Assembly (NCBI GenBank): GCA_023078555.1
Contig: CM041197.1
Coordinates: forward strand, 1,646,501-1,710,500
Reading direction: 5' to 3'
Length of the DNA stretch: 64,000 bases
Source: Ulva prolifera
Taxonomy: Eukaryota > Chlorophyta > Ulvophyceae > Ulvales > Ulvaceae
Below are positions 35,743 to 46,490 of this stretch, in pieces (position 1 is the stretch's first letter; the number at the start of each line of letters is the position of its first letter). Under the pieces are notes generated by a model. It had not been told where the DNA came from and did not search any database. It was given only the letters and a program-made list of their open reading frames with translations. The translations under genes were made by a program, and so were the position numbers.

Positions 35743-36574
35743 ATGCTCGGCGCGCGGTTTTGTGTCGCAGCCCAGCGGCTTGCAGAGGTGCGCCTGCCCA
35801 ATGATTCAAGGCCGCTGTGTCGTGATCTCTCCGCTAACAGAGGCTCATTGGCACCATCAAGCCCGTGATACGTCTTTCACACGGTCAGTGCTGCTGTGTC
35901 GCATGGCAAGATCCCGTTTGGGGCCAGTCATGCACGCCAGAATGCCCTGGTACAGCTCATAGCTAAGGCCACTGTGCCTCTTGCAGGGAGGACAGGCCGC
36001 TCGCGCCTTGTTCCCAGACATTTATAGAGACACTCTTGAATCACATTGTCACCGGCGCCGGGAGTGTTCAGCAGCAGTGAGCAGTTTGGCCGCGCTCCCA
36101 TCTGCAGCTACATGCCACACTCGCCAGCTCTCCCAGGCGAGCGGCATACATACCGTTCCTTCATCTATCTTATGCCAGTCTCAACGCGGCTTCAGTATTT
36201 CATCCTCTGGTCACGCAGAAGACCCGCCGACGGCAAACAAGGAGGTTTCATTCCCCTCTGCTGAAGCTGGTGGTGTCATTCTCGGGCCACTCCAGCCATC
36301 AGAAGACGCCAAGAACCACGAGCGCGTCAAGAAGATTGTCCGTGCTCGTATTTTTGATGAGTTCTATCAAGAAGGCGTCGTGCGCACGGGCCGCAAGACA
36401 CTCGGAAAGGCTTTGAAGGGTGACTTCATCGCGGACTACTACATGGACAAAGTCACTGACCCGTTGATGACCAACCCAGATGGGAGGGAAGAGGCCGCTG
36501 CTCGAGCTGAACGAAATGCACGTGGCTTCAAACGGAGGCGGCCACAGAAGAAAGTCAAGAAAGGGGGCAAGTGA
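35743..36574 (+). CDS. MRPS33: Mitochondrial small ribosomal subunit protein mS33
   Basis: Two exons, 35743-35787 and 35987-36574, 210 residues. Exon 1 (MLGARFCVAAQRLAE) and the Arg/Ser-rich stretch up to about residue 85 look like a long mitochondrial presequence. The conserved part is VKKIVRARIFDEFYQEG, RTGRKTLGKALKGDFIADYY, DPLMTNPDGREE and a basic tail ending KRRRPQKKVKKGGK. Plant mS33 shares the RSGRK-L--L-GD--A-YY and DP---P pattern and the Lys/Gly-rich end. Known role: a structural protein of the mitoribosomal small-subunit head. The usual length is about 90-110 residues, so the extra length is nearly all N-terminal. The exon 1 join is supported by phase and a GTGCGC donor. Confidence 0.68.
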
Positions 36575-37843
36575 TGAACTCACGCCAGGCATAGCCGTCC
36601 TGTTGCCAGCAGCAGATCTGAGCTGCTTGAGCCCTGCACGTGGCTGGTAAGGCGCACCATCAACCTCTGCGGCAAATCTGTAGAGGCCCGGTGCTGCCCA
36701 CTCTCCTAGCAGATCCGACTGGGGCGCTTGTTCCAATGTGGCGGAGAGCTTGCACTTTGCTGCATGCAGTACCAGGGATCGCGGCCTGGCAAACCGTGAT
36801 GTCGTTTCTCCTATTGATCGTCAGGTACTGTGGCTCACCTGTGGTGGCTGTGAGTGTCCCGCAGTGGTGTGGATGGCAGCCACGAGTCCCGAGCGTGCCT
36901 GGTCCAGAGATTGAATCAGCCTGTGATGATTCAGACACGGCACGACATGCCTCTGTCTGTGGATCCCAGGAGTAAGCATGCTTGCCGTTTTGATGCATTG
37001 GTGTCTGTTGCTGTTCATGTTGGTGTGCCAAACATTGCGACGTCCGCATTCTTAGACTGGCAAGGCAGCATGCAGATGGTGGCGGTGCCCGGTTGCATGC
37101 GGCACCAATGACATGCAACGATGTTGACCTGCAACGAGCGATTGAGCCATCCAGTCCGCTCTGGACTGACTCCAGCTGAATGTTATAGCTGCCTGGAGGT
37201 GTCTGTGCATCGGATCTCACTCTCAGCTGTAACATCACCGGCGTTTCCAAGCACAGCATTCATGAGGGCTCGGGTGTTGCAGTCTCTGTACATGGCCATG
37301 TGTCAACGGCTCCTCGATCATCCGTTGATATGACCAGGGTTCACAGATCCCACTTTGGTTGGTTCTGTGTCCTTGGGTGGTCCAGAGAGTTCGTCTGCCA
37401 GTGCAAGCAGCAAACAGTTCCTGCAGCCTTGTGCAAGCCTACGCGGGCAGGTAAACAGAATAGCCAGGCGCAGCCCTGCGCATGCAGTCTCATGCCTTGT
37501 GGCGTGGCTGGAGTGTCATACCTCGACTGGGTGAGCGCAGGATGCACCCCGCCACAATGGAAAAATCAGCACTGAGTGCTGAGGGCGGTGGAGCAGCGGA
37601 ATGATCACTGAGTCTCCATGAAGGTCTCGTGTGCAGGCATGTTTTGGACAGGGTTAAATCATATAATCAAAGTTCGACCTCTTCACATTGGCGTAGCACT
37701 GGCAGTTCTCCTCGTTGAAACTGCCCACGAGTAAAGGCAGCCTGACATGACTTCCCCACATCACAGCTGTCGAGAGCCCATTGATAGAGCCGATCGAAAG
37801 AGCCAATCGATGTGAGTCTGTCCTACTCTCCCGCCTCATGCAG

Positions 37844-37980
37844 CACAAGCTGGCAGCGGCGGCTCGCCAGCTTGCAGATCTCGCCTGGCCACAACACCCC
37901 CAGGCCACAGGAATTTATCACGGATGTGGCCTTCGGACGCCGTTGGAGCCCCTTGGAGCAGAAAAGGCCTTTGTCAAAGG
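37844..37980 (+). CDS. Possible internal exon, unassigned
   Basis: It is flanked by a CTCATGCAG acceptor and a GTAAGC donor, both in the style used across this window. Two frames are open. One reads HKLAAAARQLADLAW and continues to GLRTPLEPLGAEKAF; the other contains EFITDVAFGRRWSPLEQK. The correct frame and the product are unknown, and no neighbouring exon could be joined. Confidence 0.25.
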
Positions 37981-38245
37981 GTAAGCGCACGGCACCGCAG
38001 GAGGCGAGGCGGCGGCGCGGCAGAGGCCCCTGGCTGCCTCCGGCCCCTCCTCCCGGCGGCCACACCTCCTCTCGGCAACCGCGCACATCACACATTACAC
38101 CATCAGTACACCATCAGTCCACATCATTTGCAACACACAGCCACACGAGCGCTTCTACTTCGATCGTGCATGATGCCCCTTGAAGCCTTGTCCGAGGTCG
38201 GGCCTGGACGCTAAACGCGGCACCGGGGTGGTGCGGCAACCCATT

Positions 38246-38285
38246 CACATGGCCGCTACAGCACTGGATTGCCACAGGTGGCCAC
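38246..38285 (+). repeat. R2 repeat
   Basis: ATGGCCGCTACAGCACTGG followed by ATTGCCACAGG matches the R2 core found at 41383 and elsewhere. Confidence 0.6.
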
Positions 38286-38480
38286 GGTGTCGGGCCGGCG
38301 TGCCCCCCCAGAGTCAAGCATGGCCTGGCACAATCTCTGCAAGAGTGGCCAAGGGGTGCAGGCGCAGCGCCGTGCATGGCCCCTGCTGCACATGTCCATG
38401 CGCACAGGCCACACACTCATTCTCATGGCCCCCCTCCTCTGGCCTCGAGCTCCACAGGATGGATCACTTCCGGAGGTCAC

Positions 38481-38770
38481 CGTTCTCCGCGTCGGCCGCC
38501 GACGCCTGCAGCGCATGCATGACCCAGGGGCCGTGCGACGCGTCGCTGCCCGGCGCATGCGCGCCCACCTCCCCCGCAGGCCGCGCGACGGCCATGCATG
38601 TGCGCTCGTGTAGGAGCCGCGGCGAGCACGCTCCGCCGGGGAAGCGGGCGCGCAGCACGAGGCAGGGGTCGCCGCGGGAGTCGATCCACACGCCTGCTGA
38701 GTCGTAGGAGGCGAGGGGGGCGAGCTCGGTGTGGGGGCCGGCGCCGCAGTCTGCGCTGTCGACGGTCCTC
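38481..38770 (-). CDS. Possible internal exon of a Cys-containing protein, unassigned
   Basis: It is bounded by a GTGCAG acceptor and a GTGACC donor. The 96 codons have the strong C/G third-position bias of the safe exons. The peptide includes ELAPLASYDSAGVWIDSRGD and VLRARFPGG. A plus-strand frame shares the same third positions, so the strand is likely but not certain. No neighbouring exon or family was recognised. Confidence 0.35.
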
Positions 38771-39370
38771 CTGCACGGCATCTACTGTTGGCGGTTTGAG
38801 CGATCGATGCTACAGACCGACAAGCGTAAGCGAGCGCACGAGCTGGCGCGGGGGGGTACCGCACAGGCCGGCGCACAGGCTGCCAGGCTCTCCGCACGGT
38901 GCTTTTGACGTGATGTAAACGTAAAGCAATCACTTTAAATCCGTATCTACTGCGCGGTATTCATTTGGGATATCAAACACTCGGGATGATCGGGACACAC
39001 ATGCTGATGGCATGAGCTTGACTGACTGTGGCGTCACTTGCCACGGCATGAGCGGGTGAGGCGTGTCCGGGTGAGGTGTGATGGCCAGCCCGGGTGAGGT
39101 GTTGCTTGCACGTGTGTGCTGGCCTGATGGATGTGGGAGGCTGGGAGCTACTGGCACACCAGTTTGAGCTGAATGTGTCCACAGGCGTGGTCGAGGGCTG
39201 GTGATTTCAAGTACATGACAACCTGGGCTTGATGCAGGAACCTTTTCAAAACAGCAAGCTGCGAATGAGTAGCGGTGCAGATCGGATGGGGGACAAGGAA
39301 CGCTGATCAAAGCCATGGACAGACAGGGATAACATGCATCAAGGCAAGGTGCGTGGTCCCTGTGGCAGGT

Positions 39371-39540
39371 CGGTGATGTGAAGCAGAGTAAAGTGAATCT
39401 GGAAAATCTTCGCCGTAACCTCAGAGGGACAGTGACAGCTTCGAACAATGCACGAGTTCGCTTGATCAGGACGGAGGACGACGGCATGCTGCAGGGGTAG
39501 ACCACCTGGAAACCCCCTCAGACAAGCGAACGCAACTGAT
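39371..39540 (+). repeat. R1 repeat, divergent full-length copy
   Basis: The 3' half is clear (ACCACCTGGAAACCCCCTCA then AACGCAACT). The 5' half (AGAGTAAAGTGAATCTGG) has diverged and its hairpins are weak. Confidence 0.7.
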
Positions 39541-40500
39541 GTGTCCTCTATACCATGGCTCTGCCACATGAAGCCTGGATGGCGGCTTCCCATGACGTTG
39601 TGGACGTGTGGACATAGTGTGGGGTTGTCTTACAAGGATAAAGGTGGCGAGGCGGGCAGCGCCGCGAAAGAAGCAAGCAGATCACGGACACGCCCAGACA
39701 CCCACGCACGCAACACACTCACAAAACTCGCCACGTCCTCAGCAAACGACACAGATCTGCAGGCCGCCAAGTACACACCCACGCACGCACACACAAACAC
39801 AACGCCCCAAACACACCCACACAGCATGCAGCACCTCGATGCCGGTCGCCGCACAACGACCGCGCCCGACACGCTGCCTAGTGTCGGGTTGTGTGGGGTT
39901 GTGTGGGGGTGTCGTTCACTCGGTGACAGTGGCGGCTGCAAACTGGCATAATAAAATTTGTCGAGCAGTTCCGATGCTGCCTGACTTCCTGACTGTCATA
40001 TCGTGAGATGAGGTGTGATTGTGTCATTGACACGCAATGCCACTCTGAGGAGCAATGTAGGGCAGTGAAAAGCAGCAGTGGGAGATGCTGCTGCTGATTG
40101 TGATCCAGGTCTGAAGGGCAGCTGTGAGGGTGGTGTAGGTAGTTGGTGGGTACGCCAGCACAGGCCCAATCACTCACCCCAATGAATGCAATCCCCCAAC
40201 GCAGTCCCTGGCCCCATCGCAGGTGGCAATGCTATCACTTGTCCATCACATGTCCCCCCGTGGGCCCCGTGCAGATGCAATCGCTTGTCATGATGCAGTT
40301 GCTGGGAGTGGTTGTTGGTGGGCTTGTGATGGCATGGCTTTGGGGCAGAGGTACACCCTTCCCTGCCCCCAGGCCCCTGCCTTCAGGGTTACAGGTGGCA
40401 GGGTTTCCTGTTTGGCTGCATCATCTGAGTTCAAGAGCCCATGGGTGGCTGATGCTGTTCATGCGACGCACAAGTGCAGGCCTTGCCAACTGCCACTGTG

Positions 40501-40541
40501 GCAGTCCAGTGATATGGCTGCACCATTGGGTTGACACTGCC
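40501..40541 (+). repeat. R2 repeat
   Basis: GCAGTCCAGTGATATGGC then ACCATTGGGTTGACACTG matches the R2 pattern. Confidence 0.6.
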
Positions 40542-40710
40542 AACTGGCTCTATCAGATGTCTGTGAGTGTCAAGCAAGCAGCAACAAGTTCAGACCACCA
40601 AAGCCACACAATCAGGGTGCCACAGCAGCCTAGGCGGTCAGAGGGCCTGTGTTGGCTGGCCATGCAAGGCCTTGCCACCTGCCACTTCTGGACAGGGTTT
40701 GATGTGCAAG

Positions 40711-40763
40711 GGTCCAGTGGTGTACCAGTCATGTGACTGGATTGCCACAGTGGATTGCCACAG
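40711..40763 (+). repeat. R2 repeat with internal inverted repeat
   Basis: GGTCCAGTGGTG, then CCAGTCA/TGACTGG arms around two bases, then ATTGCCACAG twice in tandem. Confidence 0.65.
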
Positions 40764-41382
40764 GGCGATGTTCTGTGTGGAGTGCATGGAGAGTGTGTCG
40801 ACAAGGCCGATATTGGTCAGGCGGGTAGCACCGCCAGGACAGCGAAACAGATCAGTCGCTTCAACACCACAGCCAAAAGCGGACGCAGGCACAGTGGATA
40901 TTGTGTGTGGAGTGTGAAGTGACAGCGGGTGCTTCGTGTGCAGTTTCCGTGACTGTGTTGAAAGGACAAAGCCGGAGCGGCAGGTAGCACCACGACCGCA
41001 TGACCTGAACAAGGGCACCACACACGCAAGCGGATCTCTCCTTGTTTCACTGTTGATGGTGACAATGTGTTGTAGTTTGGGCTTGTGCTCTGCCATACAA
41101 TAGCCCGAGATGGTGTAATTGTCTCGCACGTGCGAGCGGCTGCGCCGGCGACCAACTCAGACCGGCTCAGACCGACACGGACACTGGCACAGTTCTTGCG
41201 GCACTGACGCTGTTGCTGTGCCTGCGATGCATGCGGTGCCTCAGGCACTACATGCCTCTCCGGTTGCGTCCTTAATAGGTGGCAGGCTATGTGGGGTGGC
41301 AGGCGTGCCATTCGGCAAGCAGCCACAGCCAGACGACTCTGTGACAAGCTCACAGATACAATGCCAAGCAGCAGCTGTGGCG

Positions 41383-41421
41383 ATCCAGTAATATGGCCGC
41401 TACACCACTGAATTGCCACAG
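41383..41421 (+). repeat. R2 repeat
   Basis: TCCAGTAATATGGCCGCTAC, CACTGAATTGCCACAG. It sits 15 bp upstream of the R1 copy at 41436. Confidence 0.65.
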
Positions 41422-41435
41422 AAGCAATGGGGTGG

Positions 41436-41615
41436 GTAAAGTAAAGTAAAGTAAATCTGAATTTACTGAGCCGTATCCTATTGGACATTGACAACTCCGA
41501 ATCAACGGGACTACATATGCCGAAGGGGTAAACCACCTGGAAACCCCCCTCAGACGACCGTACGCAACTCACAGGGCCTCCTCCTGTGCTAAGCGAGGTG
41601 ATCACGTACGGCCGT
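41436..41615 (+). repeat. R1 repeat, full-length copy
   Basis: It is near-identical to the copy at 1198-1366 over about 165 bp. The 5' end carries GTAAA repeated three to four times, then the hairpin AGTAAAT-CTGA-ATTTACT. The 3' end is GCTAAGCGAGGTG(A/G)TCA then GGCCGT. Confidence 0.92.
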
Positions 41616-42850
41616 GGGTCCTCTGAGATCTGAGGCTAGGTCTTAGGCTGATCAGGCTGATCATAGCAGCTCACAGAGACAATGTCGCGACAAGACGCCA
41701 TAACTTGCGCTAGGTCAATGAGTTGCTGCCCTCAAGCCGCTCGATGGTCTGACCGACCGAGTAACAACAAGTGAGGAGAACAGCAGCTGAGGGTGGTGAG
41801 GTGTATGAGTCACACAGGCGGGTCTCATGCTGGTTTCAGGTGTCAAGTGTGGGTTTCAAGGGGAAACCTGGGAAGGCAAGCCTGCAGGCGGTGAAGGCAG
41901 CTTGACGGCACACATCTCAAGCTACCCTGCAACCTCAAGATCACAGCTTATATAGATTTCTGTGCAGCAAGCTGACAAGCAGGGTGAGCTGGTAAGATCG
42001 CTGCTAAGACATGGCCAGCAGAACCAAAGTTACTTGACTCTAGTGCATTGAATTCTGTGCTGCTAGGAACTGCTTGGTACATCCAAAGTTGCTCTACTTT
42101 GCTGCGATGAGCAGCACTATCAGCAATGCCAATAGTGAAGCACACTTGTGTAGAGCTAGGACCCTTGTGGCACACAGGCGTGGTACAAGGTCAAGTCTGA
42201 GAGGCAGGCAGCAGTGAATTCAAGTGAATTCAATTCTTAAGCAGGCACCACACAGGTGTGTGATTGGACCTCATGGACAGAGGCACCTAGCCATACACAA
42301 GCACACCAACCTGCTGACCGCTGTAGAAGGTGAAGGTGGCATTGTGTGTCTGCTTGCTGTAGTATGCAAGCATTGGCTATCCTGCAGACCAATGCAGTGG
42401 CACAAGCATGCATATCTCACAGTCCGACATGTGCACCCATGCAGGGCAAGCCCCCAGGCAGGCTGTAAGTTGCAGTAAGGCACTAACATCATGGACACCT
42501 GTTTCGTGTGTGCAACCTGTCTGCCAGGCAGATGCTGCTGCACCCCCTGTGTGTGTGACACAAGGTGCACACTTGGGATGAGATGATCTGCATGCATATA
42601 TAGCACACAAAAGCCTGCACTTGACTACTCCCACATGACTATCACATGCATGCAGGCTCTGCACCCAATGCATGTGAAGTATGCCATATCCTCTTGGCAG
42701 GATGCCTCATCCACACACCCCAGATGGTGGTGGGAGGGGAAAGAGCATGACTGTTGGCCCACATGTGTGATATTGAGGTTCCATGAGCTCCTGCTCCCTG
42801 TGGGGCAAGAGCATGAGCATGGCTGCTGATGTGAGAGCCGATGGTGCGGG

Positions 42851-42892
42851 GCAGTCCAGTGATATGACGGCTACACTGGTGCACTTCCACAC
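42851..42892 (+). repeat. R2 repeat
   Basis: GCAGTCCAGTGATATGACGG then CTACACTGGTGCACTTCCAC matches R2. Confidence 0.6.
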
Positions 42893-43327
42893 ACAGCAAG
42901 CCCTGTGATGGCTCTGGTGATTTGTCTGCAGAGAGGCCTGCAAAGGTGGCCCGCTTCCAGGGTGTAGTGCAGGCAGGTGCATTAGTAGCTGGCAGCACAC
43001 TAATATTGGCTGAGCTCATCACTTCATGTGCAGCGCAGAGTCCACAGACATGAGGTGGGGGTGTGCGGCACCATGCCAGTCACATAACACATGTACACCA
43101 CAGGACCAACACACTTTGTTGTTGATTGGTTTGCATGTTGGTCTGCATGCTGCCAAGTCGTTGTTCGGTTTGTATGCTGCCATATTGGCTCTTCAGGCAT
43201 GATGCTGTGCTCAGTGAAGAAAGGCACATGAAGAAGGTGTGGACTGGTGATGCGCCTGGACAGATTTCGGCCAGCAGATCGAGGCACTGGTGAGATCCAG
43301 TGCCTATTCCAGCGTGCGGCCCTGCTA

Positions 43328-43352
43328 GCAGGGCACACACACACACACACAC
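43328..43352 (+). repeat. CA microsatellite
   Basis: An uninterrupted CA run is followed by CGCTCACA. A second, related sequence (CACACACGCTCACACGCTCACA) lies near 43436. Confidence 0.85.
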
Positions 43353-43983
43353 GCTCACAGATGCGCCTGATAGATTTTGGCCAGCAGATCACGTCCTGGT
43401 GAGGTGCTGTGCCTATTCCATCCAGCGTGCGCAAACACACACGCTCACACGCTCACAGCTGATGGTGCGTCGGTGTGGCCCTGCCAGGGACCACAGTCTG
43501 TGTGGTTCAAGGACACAACCAGCGAGGCAGGCAGCGCCGCAGGCCACAGAGGCCCCACACACCGGCTCAACCACCGACACGCAAAACAGGCTGTGTGTCT
43601 CCGCTGGTGACGTCTTTGTGCGGTCGAGTGGGGTGCGTTTCTGCGGCGCCGGAGCGGCTGCGGCGCCTCAGGGTTACCCTACTGTCGCTTGCAGTGCCAG
43701 TGTAGCCGGCCGCTGCACGCGGCACGGTGCCTACCCGTGTCTCTGTGAATCAAGGACAGAACACCTGTCCTTGATACACACGCACGCGCGCACGCTGTTG
43801 ACCCGTATGACTTGTTGCGTTGCCGCCTGCGGTGCCCCAGCTCCCACGTGTGTGCATGCACCCGCCTTAACCTCCAGCAACGCAACCGCCCCTCCTCTAC
43901 GCAGCAGTCGCTCGACTAGCCTGAAGCGTCCCGAATCAACCACATGCATGCCTGCCGTGCCGCCTCCCGCTATCACATGGCAT

Positions 43984-44063
43984 ATGTAGTCCCGTGCATC
44001 CGGAGTTGTCAGTTTCCTCTTCAGGAAACGGCTCGGTAAACTCAGATTGGCTTTACTTTACAT
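43984..44063 (-). repeat. R1 repeat, 5' half
   Basis: Minus-strand copy. Hairpin 2 has its longest stem here (TTTCCT-GAAG-AGGAAA). The copy overlaps the end of the hypothetical gene at 44042-46490 and supplies its last codons and stop. Confidence 0.88.
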
Positions 44064-46490
44064 AAAAAAAAACAATCAACAGTACATACGCCACGTGGAT
44101 AGCTACTGCAGCAGGGGCCATGGGCCCCCCCTGCAGGCGGGGTGGGGCGGTGGGTGGGAGCGCACGTGCACGAGAGGGCCGGCCGGGTGCGGTGTATCCA
44201 GGACAGCAGCTCGCTGACACCGTGGCTCGCCGCGGGGTGAGGCAGGCCGCGGCGCCGCCACAGGTGAACCGCCTCCAGCACCCAGGCGTGGGCCGCGCTA
44301 CTGCCGGTCGCGATGGCGCCGTAGTCGACGTCCGCCGTCATGCGGCGCCACGCCGCTTCAGAACAGCCCGCCGCCTGCACCGCACGCGGGCACTTGCGGC
44401 CAAGTGGCTTGGTGCGAGCCCCTGGGGGTCAAGCGGGGGAACAGTTGGGGGGGAAGCAAGTAGATGTGCAGAGATTGAATGTGCTTTGCGCGTATGCTGT
44501 GCAGCGCATTGCTGGCTTCGAATGAAGTGGCGGCTTGCCGGGGAGCCGTTTGTGACCCCCCCCCCCCCCCCCCCCCGGGACGACCATGCGCCGCAGCATG
44601 GCAGTCCCGCATATGTATATGTGACGTGTATGGAGGCCGTCCGAGGTAGGCTGTGTACGTGGGGAGGGGGCTCCCGGCTGCTGGTGTGAGGTCCAGGTGA
44701 CTGTGTGCATGGAGGCGCAGGGAAGGTGGCACGTGAGCTTGCATGGGATTGATGTGCACAGCATGAGTGTGGCAGCATGGGATGTGCACAATAGCAGTGG
44801 CCACCAGGGGAGCGCCCTCAGCACATGCTGTGGACACAGCAGGGGTGATGCTTGTGCACTGATGAGGTGACCACCACCGCTCCAATGCTGCATGATGAGA
44901 AGGTTGGAGCTGCAGTGATGCTGCACATTCCCTGGGGGTGACTAATGAATCTTCGAGCCGGCTGAGCTTGGTCACCCATGAAAGCTGATGGCAGGCAGCT
45001 TGGCAGACCTCGCGGGCACAAGAATGGCAAATAGCGTGGTGAGCTTGTGAGATGAGAGCAAGCTGGTGGACGCGGTGCACGCAGGCATGAGAGAGACGTA
45101 CCCACGAGGACACCCCGAAACTGCCCACGCGCCCGCATGGCCGCCGTGTGCGGGGGTCCACCGAGAACGCTCCCGGCGTCGGCACCGTGTCTGGCAGTGC
45201 TGGCTGCGGCTGCGGCCGGCGGGCGCCGGCGGGTGCCGGCGGCGGCCGGCCGGGCCGGCCGGCCAGACCTGCCTCCGGTGCGGACGCCGGCCGCGGCGGC
45301 GGCCGCCGCCGCAGCGGCAGCCGCGGCCGATCGGTGAGGTGGCCACGCCCGCCGTTGGACGGCGTCGGCGACAGCGGCGACGCCGGCGGCTGCGCGCCGT
45401 GCGTGGACGGCGTGAGCGTCGTGGCCGATGCGGCCGCGAGCGTCGCCGGCTGCGACGACTCCGCGGCCGTGTCATCGCCGCAGCCATCACACTGTGAGTT
45501 GCTCTGCGACGGCCATGGCACGGACGCGCACGTCGACACACGGCCGCCCTCGAGGCACCCCTCTTCCTCCTCCTCCCCCCCCTCAAACCCCAGCATCCCT
45601 TCCCCCGCCGGCCCGGACGGCCGCAAGCCGTCCAGCGTCGACACCTCTGACGGAGCCTCCGTGCAGCTGCTGAGCTCGCTGCGCGGCTGCGCAAACGTGT
45701 GTGGCTGCGGCGGGCCGAGCAGCGCGGCCGCGTGGTGGAGCTGCAGCCCCGAGCCGCTGCCGCCGCTGCTATTGCGCAGCGGCGTCTGCTGCGGCGGCCG
45801 CCCGTCGCGGGTGCGCAGCGCGAGCGTCGCGCTGACCTGCTCGGAGGAGGAGGTCGCCGGGGAGTGGAGGGGGGAGATGCGGAGAGTCTGGATCGACGAG
45901 CCGGTGCTGACGTATGTGCCGTTGTTGGAGCTTGTGCGCGAGACGGCCGGGCTGCGGGCCGCTTTGCGCCTGGAGAACGCGTCAAAGACCGCTGCGGCCT
46001 CCACGGCCTTCGCTGCAGCCTCCTCAGTGTCCGCCGCAACTGCATGCAGGGCAGGCGCCAGCCGCAGCTGTGGGTGGGCCATCTGCTGCAGCTGGTGGAG
46101 ATGGTCGGCCGCTGAGGCCAGGTGTGTGCGTGGGGTGGATGCGGGAGAGCCGATCCCGTGTGTGGCCGTCGAGGATAGGGCTCTGGCTGGCGAGGCGTGT
46201 GCGGCTCGCTCCATGCGGACTGTCCGCGCCTCTGCGATGCTGTCTGTGTCGAGTGGTGCTGGGTCGACGTCACGAGAGATGTCAGCACGAGGCTCGAGGT
46301 GCGCTGACGAGTCACGCGCGCTAGTCACCTGTCGCGTTGGTAGCTCTGCTAATGGGTTGGAGTGGGCGGTGTGCCACAGGGATTCCTCTCCAACATCCAG
46401 GAACACGGATGCGCTGGCAGGTGCACTCAGCAGTTGGCTGGAGCTATCACTGAGCGAAGCACCGCTATGCGCCAAGTAGATACTTCTCAT
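44042..46490 (-). CDS. Hypothetical, mostly disordered protein
   Basis: Two exons, 45102-46490 and 44042-44374, join in phase (donor GTACGT, acceptor GGTGCAG) to give 573 residues. Exon 1 is Ala/Ser/Pro-rich and probably disordered. It has one helical stretch (about residues 130-165, with HLHQLQQMAHPQLRL and AVEAAAVFDAFSRRKAA), an acidic EEEEE run and a Pro/Arg-rich part. Exon 2 begins with a compact-looking segment: CSEAAWRRMTADVDYGAIA and AWVLEAVHLWRRRGL. No family is recognised. GC3 bias supports both exons as coding. The frame after about residue 535 runs into repeat R1, so the true end may lie earlier or use another donor (GTGCGC near 44170). The ATG at 46488-46490 was chosen as the first in frame. 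Confidence 0.6.
44556..44576 (+). repeat. Poly(C) tract, 21 bp
   Basis: A 21-C run on the plus strand lies inside the single intron of the minus-strand hypothetical gene, where it reads as poly(G). It follows a GTGAC sequence. Confidence 0.95.

Larger units (their letters stand above)
36575..44041. other. Repeat-rich stretch with few possible exons
   Basis: No complete gene was found in 7.5 kb. It holds R1 copies at 39371-39540, 41436-41615 and 43984-44063, five of the six R2 copies seen, two R3 pieces (about 40822 and 40966) and CA-rich tracts (39770-39835, 43328-43352). Two exon-like pieces are listed separately. Sequence between 41640 and 43080 shows nothing recognisable. Confidence 0.4.

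Noticed and set aside
44120-44689. Plus-strand frame ending at a GTGACC plus C-tract donor-like site
   Set aside because: The opposite strand gives a more natural peptide with in-phase splicing to a 463-codon exon, though the C tract after GTGAC does resemble donors elsewhere.
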